A model generated the notes under the pieces. That model made no database searches, had not been told where the DNA came from, and saw only the letters and a program-made list of their open reading frames with translations. Positions 23,066-30,025 of a stretch of DNA of 59,230 nt are shown here, one piece after another; the first letter of the stretch is position 1, and each line of letters opens with the position of its first letter. Position numbers and translations under genes: made by a program. Source of the DNA: Ruminiclostridium sp. (GTDB taxonomy: Bacteria > Bacillota > Clostridia > Oscillospirales > Ruminococcaceae); assembly GCA_017479645.1 (NCBI GenBank), contig JAFVBZ010000263.1:1-59230 (forward strand). Direction: 5' to 3'.

Positions 23066-23876
23066 CCGTCTGAAAAATGAGATTGAAACGGCAGATGCAA
23101 TTGTCATCGGTGCCGGTGCAGGTCTTTCCACCGCCGCAGGCTTTACCTATTCGGGAGAGCGTTTGCAGAAATACTTCGGTGACTTTGTGGAAAAGTACGG
23201 CTTCCGGGATATGTATTCCGGCGGCTTCTACCCCTTTGAAACGCCCGAAGAACTGTGGGCGTACTGGTCACGCTATATCTGCATCAATCGCTATATGAAT
23301 GTTGACAACGGCACATACAGGCGGCTGTTTGAGCTGATGAAGGACAAGGACTATTTTGTTCTCACCACAAATGTCGATCACCAGTTTCAGAAGGCAGGAT
23401 TTGACAAGAGCCGTATGTTCTACACACAGGGCGATTACGGCTTGTGGCAGTGCAGTGAGCCATGTCACGATCAGACTTACGACAACGAGGAAACTGTCAG
23501 GGCGATGTTTGAACAGCAGAAGGATATGCGTGTTCCATCGGAGCTTGTACCAAAGTGCCCCGTCTGCGGAAAACCCATGAGCATGAACCTCCGCGCTGAT
23601 GATACTTTCGTTGAGGACGAGGGCTGGCACCGGGCTTCGCTGAATTACGAGTATTTCTTAGGCGAGCATGACGGACAGCATATCCTGTTTCTTGAACTTG
23701 GCGTAGGAATGAATACCCCGGGCATTATCAAATTCCCGTTCTGGAAAATGACAGCGAAGAACGCGAATGCCGTATATGCCTGCATAAACTACGGTCAGGC
23801 GTATGCTCCCGACGAGATTGCAGACATGGCGATATGTATTGACGGGGATATTAAAGAGGTATTAAAGCAAATATAA
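23031..23876 (+). CDS. Class M sirtuin (SirTM) ADP-ribosyltransferase
   Basis: A 281-aa sirtuin-fold protein. The NAD loop is VIGAGAGLSTAAGFTY (about residues 26-41). TTNVDHQFQKAG follows, then MFYTQGDYGLWQC, where the catalytic His of deacetylase sirtuins is replaced by Gln, as in SirTM. A Cys pair (CPVCGKPMSMNLR) is left of the zinc site. SirTM enzymes ADP-ribosylate a lipoylated GcvH-like carrier during oxidative stress, and the partner macrodomain reverses it. The carrier (GcvH-L) and lipoate ligase (LplA2) of the published operon are not next to it here, so the target is open. Confidence 0.9.
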   Translation: MKYTRDYSAEIDRLKNEIETADAIVIGAGAGLSTAAGFTYSGERLQKYFGDFVEKYGFRDMYSGGFYPFETPEELWAYWSRYICINRYMNVDNGTYRRLFELMKDKDYFVLTTNVDHQFQKAGFDKSRMFYTQGDYGLWQCSEPCHDQTYDNEETVRAMFEQQKDMRVPSELVPKCPVCGKPMSMNLRADDTFVEDEGWHRASLNYEYFLGEHDGQHILFLELGVGMNTPGIIKFPFWKMTAKNANAVYACINYGQAYAPDEIADMAICIDGDIKEVLKQI

Positions 23877-23950
23877 AAAGCATTCCCTCCGGATCATAAT
23901 CTTCGGCGGCTCCCGGACAGGGCAGGTGATTGAATAGTCTCATAAGATAG

Positions 23951-23985
23951 CCCCGCCGAGGCGAAAACCTCGGCGGGGCAGGCTT
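23951..23985. terminator. Strong hairpin between convergent operons
   Basis: CCCCGCCGAGG (23951-23961), loop CGAAAA and CCTCGGCGGGG (23968-23978), with TTTT a few bases after on the plus strand. It separates the SirTM gene from the convergent acyl-CoA synthetase gene and may serve both. Confidence 0.8.
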
Positions 23986-24043
23986 TTATAGCAAGGTCAG
24001 GTAAGTAGATATTATTAAATACTACTCGGTGATCTCTTTGCAA

Positions 24044-25717
24044 TTATTTTGAGTTTTCCTCATCGTGATGTCTGATCTGGGCACGTTTTATCTTACCGCC
24101 GAGAGTTTTCGGAAGCTCATCAACGTATTCGATAACACGAGGGTACTTGTAGGGAGCGGTTTCACGCTTAACGTGATCCTGCAATTCCTTTGTAAGCTCC
24201 GGGGAAGGAGAGTAGCCTTTTGCGAGAACTACGGTAGCCTTTACGACCTGACCTCTTATAGGATCGGGTGCGCCGGTTATGGCAGACTCAACTACTGCTG
24301 GGTGAGTGAGCAGTGCGCTTTCTACCTCGAACGGTCCGATACGGTATCCGGAGCATTTGATAACGTCGTCGTTTCTGCCTACGAACCAGTAGTATCCATT
24401 AGAATCGCGCCACGCAACGTCGCCGGTATCATAGTTAGCACCGCCAAGTACAGCCTTGGTCAGCTCAGGATTTTTGTAATATTCGCAGAAAAGTCCGGTG
24501 GGGTGATGTTTGTCAATATCGCAGGCTGTGATGCTTCCTTCTTCACCGTCTTCGGTCTCGGTGCCGTCTGGGCGGAGAAGGCGGATATTATAAAGCGGAG
24601 AGGGCTTTCCGGTCGAACCCGGTTTAGGATCTATCCATGGGAAGTTGGCAATAAGTACAGAACCTTCAGTCTGACCGAAACCTTCGCGCATTTTCTTGCC
24701 GGTCAGCTCATAGATACGGTTGAATACCTCAGGGTTAAGAGGTTCACCGGCGTTGCAGAAGTTTTCGATAGTTGAGAGGTCATACTGAGTCATATCCTCC
24801 TGCAGCATGAAGCGGTACATAGTAGGAGGAGCGCAGAAAGTAGTGAGCTTGTACTTGCTTATAACAGAGAGCATGTCCTTTGCATCGAAGCGTCCGGTGA
24901 AGTCATAAACGAACTGTACAGCACCGCAGATCCACTGACCGTAGATCTTGCCCCAGCCGAATTTAGCCCAGCCTGAATCCGAAATAGACATGTGAAGCTT
25001 GTTTTCCTGCACCTGATGCCAGTACTTTGCGGTAACGATGTGACCGAGAGGGTATGAGAAGTTATGGCACACCATTTTCGGCATGCCCGTAGAGCCGGAA
25101 GTGAAGTATATGAGCATGATATCGGAAGCTTTTGTAGCCTGATCGTCAGCAGGACGTTCGAAAGTATCAGGATACTTAGCTATCTCGTCCTCAAAGAAAT
25201 CCCAGCCGTCACGTGGTTCGGCAACGGCTATTTTCTTGCGAAGAGTTTTTATCTCGGGAGCGGCACTGTCTATCTGAGTACGGATATACTCATCATCACA
25301 GGCGATGATCGCAGATATTCCTGCCATATTTCCGCGGTAGGCAATATCATGAGCAGTAAAAAGAAGGTTGCCCGGTATAAGGATAATTCCAAGCTTATGC
25401 AGAGCCGTAGCTATTATCCAATACTCCCAGCGGCGCCGTAGAATAAGAAGAACAACATCGCCTTTTTTAAGTCCGAGACTGCGGAAATAGTGGCAGGTCT
25501 GGTTTGAGAGCCTGGATATATCAGTGAAAGTGAAAGTGCGCTCCTGCTTGTCGTGACTGAGCCAGAGCATAGCTTTTTTGTCGGGTTCCTGCTTAGCCCA
25601 TTCGTCAACAATATCCCAGCCGAAATTGAAGTTTTCAGGTACATTTACACGGTAGTTTTCTACGAAATCCTCGTATGAATCGAATTCTATACGGGGAAGA
25701 TATCGGTCTAAAAGCAT
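24044..25717 (-). CDS. AMP-dependent acyl-CoA synthetase (medium-chain/acetyl type)
   Basis: A 557-aa adenylate-forming ligase that activates a carboxylic acid as acyl-AMP and then transfers it to CoA. The P-loop-like motif is IYFTSGSTGMPK (about residues 202-213), then EGFGQTEG (A5), YDTGDVAW (A7), FVGRNDDVIKCSGYRIGP (A8) and a near-C-terminal GGKIKRAQIR with the catalytic Lys. The W(G)WAKFGWGKIYGQW region is typical of the ACSM/acetyl-CoA synthetase-like branch. It is full length. The XRE-cupin regulator lies 38 bp upstream on the same strand, so they form an operon. Exact acid substrate unknown. Confidence 0.88.
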   Translation of the reverse strand: MLLDRYLPRIEFDSYEDFVENYRVNVPENFNFGWDIVDEWAKQEPDKKAMLWLSHDKQERTFTFTDISRLSNQTCHYFRSLGLKKGDVVLLILRRRWEYWIIATALHKLGIILIPGNLLFTAHDIAYRGNMAGISAIIACDDEYIRTQIDSAAPEIKTLRKKIAVAEPRDGWDFFEDEIAKYPDTFERPADDQATKASDIMLIYFTSGSTGMPKMVCHNFSYPLGHIVTAKYWHQVQENKLHMSISDSGWAKFGWGKIYGQWICGAVQFVYDFTGRFDAKDMLSVISKYKLTTFCAPPTMYRFMLQEDMTQYDLSTIENFCNAGEPLNPEVFNRIYELTGKKMREGFGQTEGSVLIANFPWIDPKPGSTGKPSPLYNIRLLRPDGTETEDGEEGSITACDIDKHHPTGLFCEYYKNPELTKAVLGGANYDTGDVAWRDSNGYYWFVGRNDDVIKCSGYRIGPFEVESALLTHPAVVESAITGAPDPIRGQVVKATVVLAKGYSPSPELTKELQDHVKRETAPYKYPRVIEYVDELPKTLGGKIKRAQIRHHDEENSK

Positions 25718-25755
25718 TTTAACAAATCTCTCCTTTATCAGATAAGTTCAGCGAA

Positions 25756-26301
25756 TCATTCAGAGATCACTGTAAGAAATCTTGCCTTGGTATCGCCGTG
25801 GCAGCGCTGACCATGAGGGTATGAGGGATTGAAGTAGATAGAATCTCCCTCACCCAGATTAATTATCTTGTCCTCGAAAACAACATCTATGCTGCCCTTG
25901 AGGACGAGGTTGAATTCCTGACCGGCATGAGTAACGAGCTCAGCAGGCTCATCGGAAGGTTCAAGCGTAACAAGGAGGGGCTGCATGATCTTGTCCGCAT
26001 AGCGGAATGCCAGATCCTTGAAACGATATCCGGGAAAACGGCTGACTGTTTTTCCCTGTCCGCGCCGGACGACCTGATAAGTATTTATACGACTTGGTTC
26101 TCCGGTAATAAGTTCGTTTAAATCGACTCCGAATTTGTTAGCGATCTCATAGATGACGCTTATCGGAAAATCTCCGTTCTGCTCATAGCCGGCATATATT
26201 TCAGCGGCAATACCGAGTTCAGCCGCAAGCTTTTCCTGAGTGTAATCACACACTTCTCGCAATTCTCGTATACGAGCAGCCATTTCTTTGATGCTTTCCA
26301 T
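25756..26301 (-). CDS. XRE-cupin transcription regulator
   Basis: A 181-aa regulator. The N-terminal HTH (IRELREVCDYTQEKLAAELG, about residues 10-29) is followed by a C-terminal cupin (THAGQEFNLVLKGSIDVV and GEGDSIYFNPSYPHGQR). This class senses a small molecule in the cupin barrel. The start at 26301 (MESIKEMA) follows TGGAGG; an in-frame extension to 26382 crosses the promoter. It likely controls itself and the acyl-CoA synthetase downstream. Confidence 0.9.
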   Translation of the reverse strand: MESIKEMAARIRELREVCDYTQEKLAAELGIAAEIYAGYEQNGDFPISVIYEIANKFGVDLNELITGEPSRINTYQVVRRGQGKTVSRFPGYRFKDLAFRYADKIMQPLLVTLEPSDEPAELVTHAGQEFNLVLKGSIDVVFEDKIINLGEGDSIYFNPSYPHGQRCHGDTKARFLTVISE

Positions 26302-26406
26302 AAATTCAACCTCCAGTAAAGTTATAATATAGATGACTTTATCATTATGATGAAGATACATTTCTTCACTCTGCAAATCCAATTTACGGTTGCAGACTAT
26401 TATATT

Positions 26407-26435
26407 ATTATAGCACTACCAAATAAAAAAGTCAA
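26407..26435 (-). promoter_or_regulatory. Promoter of the XRE-cupin/acyl-CoA synthetase operon
   Basis: On the minus strand TTGACT (26430-26435), a 17-bp spacer and TATAAT (26407-26412), about 105 bp before the start codon. The long leader holds a GTTATAATATAG segment as a second possible -10. Confidence 0.85.
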
Positions 26436-26459
26436 TTGATAATAGTACACAATTTGAAA

Positions 26460-26479
26460 TCCGCAGTCCGGACTGCGGA
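26460..26479. repeat. Perfect 20-bp palindrome in divergent intergenic region
   Basis: TCCGCAGT-CCGG-ACTGCGGA is a perfect palindrome followed by CTTTTC on the plus strand. It lies upstream of both divergent operons. It could be an operator or an orphan terminator. The remainder of 26,480-26,736 holds no gene that I can support. Confidence 0.6.
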
Positions 26480-26736
26480 CTTTTCATTTCTCCGAACAGC
26501 CTTAAACAACGGGAGTGCGGCATTTTTTCTTTTTGGGAATTTTTTTGAAATTCTGGTCTCAAGTCTGGATTTTTTGAACATAAGTCGGAAACGGACACGA
26601 TTCGAACCATCGTTTCCAATTACAGCTAAGAATCTGAAACGTTCGGCGGGTTTTATTATATTCTGTTGATCGCTCGGACATTATTTCCCCGGAACGGACA
26701 TGTCTTTGTAAGCTCATTTAAAATTTATTGATCATA

Positions 26737-26765
26737 TTGATTTTTTCAAATAATTATGGTACAAT
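26737..26765 (+). promoter_or_regulatory. Promoter of the alcohol dehydrogenase gene
   Basis: TTGATT (26737-26742), a 17-bp spacer and TACAAT (26760-26765), about 50 bp before the start codon, which follows an ACGGAGGC site. Confidence 0.8.
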
Positions 26766-26815
26766 AAATGCAGAGGCTTTAAGCTTTAAACAACACATGA
26801 CGGAGGCAAGCTATA

Positions 26816-27994
26816 ATGGAAAATTTCAATTTCTACAGTCCCACAGAATTCGTCTTTGGCAAAGGCCGTGCAGCGGAAACCGGACACTTCGTGAAGAAAT
26901 ACGGCGGTACGAAGGTCCTGATACATTACGGCGGAGGCTCGGCTGTAAAGTCGGGTCTTATCGGAATCGTAAAGAAGTCTCTTGATGAAGCAGGGATACA
27001 GTACTGCGAACTTGGCGGCGTTCAGCCCAATCCGCGCGATACACTCGTTTACAAAGGCATTGACCTGTGCAGGAACGAGGGTGTTGACTTCATTCTTGCA
27101 GTCGGCGGCGGTTCGGTCATAGACTCCGCAAAAGGCATTGCGATCGGCGTGCCGTATAATGGTGACTTCTGGGATATGTACTGCGGCAAAGCTCCCGAAA
27201 AGGCACTCCCTGTGGCAACAGTCCTTACTATTGCGGCAGCCGGAAGCGAAGGTTCCGGCGACTCAGTCATCACCAAAGAGGACGGAATGCTGAAGCGGGC
27301 GGTTGGCTCGGATCATCTGCGTCCGAAATTCTCGGTAATGGATCCCGCGCTCACACAGACATTGCCTGCGTATCAGACGGCATGCGGAGCTACCGATATT
27401 ATGGCTCACGTTTTCGAGCGTTATTTCACGAACACGAAGGAAGTTGAGATCACAGACCGTCTCTGTGAAGCAGTCCTCATCACAATGGTGAAGGAAGCTC
27501 CCCGTGTTATCGCTGACCCCGACAATTACGATGCACGCGCAAATATTATGTGGGCAGGAATGGTTGCACACAACAACATAGTCGGTGTCGGCAGACAGCA
27601 GGACTGGAACAGCCACGGGCTTGAGCATGAACTATCGGGTCTGTACGATGTGGCGCACGGCGCAGGACTTGCGGTCATAATGCCGTCATGGATGGAGTAT
27701 GTGTATAAGCATAATGTTCTGCGGTTCTGCCAGATGGCAACACGGGTGTTCGGCTGTCAGATGAACTTCGAGAACCCCGAAGTTACTGCGCTTGAAGGAA
27801 TTCATCGTTTCCGTTCATTCCTGCACAGCATCGGTATGCCGATAAATTTTGCAGAACTCGGCGCGAAGGAAGAGGATATCCCGGTACTTGTGGAAAAGAT
27901 AGGCATAGGCGACGGAAAATTCGGCGGATTTATGGAACTTGACAGGAACGATGTGACCGAGATTTACAGAATTGCGGCTCACGCTTCGCTGTAA
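26816..27994 (+). CDS. Iron-containing alcohol dehydrogenase (butanol-type)
   Basis: A 392-aa group III alcohol dehydrogenase. The NAD(P) site shows FILAVGGGSVIDSAKGIA (about residues 92-109). TIAAAGSEGSGDSVIT follows. The metal ligands fit an Asp in GATDIMAHVFERYF and His in SHGLEHELSGLYDVAHGAGLA (about 270-290). These enzymes reduce aldehydes such as butyraldehyde or 1,2-diol products with NAD(P)H in fermentation. Full length, monocistronic from its own promoter. Confidence 0.92.
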   Translation: MENFNFYSPTEFVFGKGRAAETGHFVKKYGGTKVLIHYGGGSAVKSGLIGIVKKSLDEAGIQYCELGGVQPNPRDTLVYKGIDLCRNEGVDFILAVGGGSVIDSAKGIAIGVPYNGDFWDMYCGKAPEKALPVATVLTIAAAGSEGSGDSVITKEDGMLKRAVGSDHLRPKFSVMDPALTQTLPAYQTACGATDIMAHVFERYFTNTKEVEITDRLCEAVLITMVKEAPRVIADPDNYDARANIMWAGMVAHNNIVGVGRQQDWNSHGLEHELSGLYDVAHGAGLAVIMPSWMEYVYKHNVLRFCQMATRVFGCQMNFENPEVTALEGIHRFRSFLHSIGMPINFAELGAKEEDIPVLVEKIGIGDGKFGGFMELDRNDVTEIYRIAAHASL

Positions 27995-28189
27995 GCAGAA
28001 ATAACAGTGCAAAGGAAAGGGTAACATCTGTAAAACAATACAGATCTGTTGCCGCAAGTGATCTTGCAGTGATACCGTCTGTCATATCACACTATGCATG
28101 GTAATTGTTCTCACTGCAAAACCTGCTGCGTTCACTCCATTATGTTCGATGCAACAGGAGCGGGCGCTGACGCCGGGTTAAATACTGCA

Positions 28190-28230
28190 TAACAAAAAGC
28201 GACTGAGATTGCTCTTAGCCGCTTTTGTTA
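28190..28230. terminator. Bidirectional terminator between dehydrogenase and esterase
   Basis: TAACAAAAAGCGACTGAGA pairs with TCTTAGCCGCTTTTGTTA (28212-28230) with few mismatches and A/T tracts on both sides. It lies between convergent genes. The rest of 27,995-28,333 holds no gene that I can support. Confidence 0.7.
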
Positions 28231-28333
28231 CTTTTCTGTTAAGTTTTAGTCGGAATTATTCGGGCAATTCAATATCACTTAATCGTGGATATTTGATTGC
28301 AGCGGTCATATAACTATCAGGTGAACTGACATG

Positions 28334-30025
28334 TCATTTTTTATCGTCCATTGCGCTTTTAATCAAAGCACAGCCAACTACGAGAGCGGCTGCCGTGAGC
28401 GCACCGAGGGCGACTGTCTTACGGACAAACGGAACATTATATGAAACCTCTGCGTATGAGGCATTGAGCCAGTACCGCAGCAGCGGTCTGAGCAGCTGCC
28501 GCTGTCTCTCAAGCACGTTTCGCTGTATATGCGGGGACGCGGAGAGGACCATTGTAGGTCTGTGTTCCTCAATACTGTACGGTTCCCATCTGAGCTCTTC
28601 GGTGCTGGGATCGCCGGTCTTGGCAAACTGCACCCATGCCGCCATAGCGATCCGGGACAGCTCCTTGCTCACATTTGCACCGGTGTAGATCGTCTGATCG
28701 GTATTTCCGGATACATAGGCAAGCTCTACCGCGTGACAGGCTCCCCTGAATGGGATAGATGACGGGTGCGTCCAATAGTACATGAACACCCGTCCGCCGT
28801 TCATGGAGTGACCCTCTGCCTGGCGAATGGCAGGAAGCCTGAACATGATCTCATTGTAAAACTCTGTGATGCGCCAAAGTCTTGATCCTTTGGTTTCTTT
28901 AAGGAACTGCCTGATACGCTTCTGATCTTCCTTTTTGAATTTCGGAAGATCGTTGTCCAGCCTTACCGGCATACCAATGCCATAAGGAACGATACCTCCG
29001 AGTTCACCTATCCAGTAGTTCAGTTCGTTCGCGTTTGTGCCTATCAGAATGTCGATATCCGCAGTTTCGCCGTTGTCGTATGGTGAATACGGATCAAGCG
29101 GGATAAGCTTGCCGTCACGCTGCGGGAAATTGTTGTAGTCGTTGACCTTTTCATTGATCAGCTTAAGCTCACGTTCGCTGAGCGACAGCAGGTCTTTCAT
29201 GGAAGATGCTCCTGCAGCCGCCATCAGACGTTTCGTGAATCCCTTGCACTCATCTTTTGCATAAGAAAGCGCAACCGATCCGCTCTGTGCGATCACTCTC
29301 CTGAACAGAGACCTTGCAGCAGGGATAACGGGCAGCAGTGAAACACTGCCGCCGCCGGCGGACTCTCCTACGATAGTCACATTGCGCGCATCGCCGCCGA
29401 AAGCAGAAATGTTTTTCTGCACCCACCTGAGAGCTTCTATCTGATCCAGAATACCGAGGTTCGGAGCATCCGGATAATCTTCACCGCCGGGAACATCGGA
29501 AAAGTCAACAAATCCCATTATTCCGGTACGGTAACCGACAGTTACATATACCACATCTCTATGAGCGTTGACGAGCTGAAATCCGTCGTAAAGCGGATCA
29601 GCCGTGCCTCCCCAGCCGTATGAGCCGCCATGGAAGAAAACCATGACAGCCTTAGGCTCCTTTACGCTTGTGTCCGACCAGACATTGAGGTAAAGGCAGT
29701 CTTCACCCTGGGGATAATATGATGCCTGTTCCGATTCAAGTTCAGTCTGGATAGGCGTTTTCCCGTTATAGTATGCCTCATAGACGCCGCGGTCATTTTT
29801 CGGCGGCTGCGGCGCCCGCCAGCGAAGTTCGTCCAGCGGGGGCATAGCATACGGTATGCCGAGCCATATAGTCACACCGTCATTCTGTCTGCCGACAAAG
29901 GTGCCGTTTAAGCAGTCAACAGCGACAGAACGGTCATAGTCGTTATCGATCGGTTTGTTTTCACCGTATTTTTTGAGTGCTTCTGCACGATATAAAGCGT
30001 TCTGTCGGTTTTTGAAACTGCTCAT
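28334..30025 (-). CDS. Type B carboxylesterase linked to the NRPS
   Basis: A 563-aa alpha/beta hydrolase. The oxyanion hole motif is FFHGGSYGWGG, the EDCLYLNVW signature is upstream, and the Ser nucleophile sits in TIVGESAGGGSVS (about residues 210-222). NANELNYW and CHAVELAYV probably supply the acid and His of the triad. A hydrophobic C-terminal segment (ALGALTAAALVVGCALI, about 540-556) with a KSAMDDKK tail suggests membrane anchoring. Its start overlaps the NRPS stop, so the two are co-translated. With no thioesterase in the NRPS, this enzyme may release or modify the product, which is inference. Confidence 0.88.
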   Translation of the reverse strand: MSSFKNRQNALYRAEALKKYGENKPIDNDYDRSVAVDCLNGTFVGRQNDGVTIWLGIPYAMPPLDELRWRAPQPPKNDRGVYEAYYNGKTPIQTELESEQASYYPQGEDCLYLNVWSDTSVKEPKAVMVFFHGGSYGWGGTADPLYDGFQLVNAHRDVVYVTVGYRTGIMGFVDFSDVPGGEDYPDAPNLGILDQIEALRWVQKNISAFGGDARNVTIVGESAGGGSVSLLPVIPAARSLFRRVIAQSGSVALSYAKDECKGFTKRLMAAAGASSMKDLLSLSERELKLINEKVNDYNNFPQRDGKLIPLDPYSPYDNGETADIDILIGTNANELNYWIGELGGIVPYGIGMPVRLDNDLPKFKKEDQKRIRQFLKETKGSRLWRITEFYNEIMFRLPAIRQAEGHSMNGGRVFMYYWTHPSSIPFRGACHAVELAYVSGNTDQTIYTGANVSKELSRIAMAAWVQFAKTGDPSTEELRWEPYSIEEHRPTMVLSASPHIQRNVLERQRQLLRPLLRYWLNASYAEVSYNVPFVRKTVALGALTAAALVVGCALIKSAMDDKK

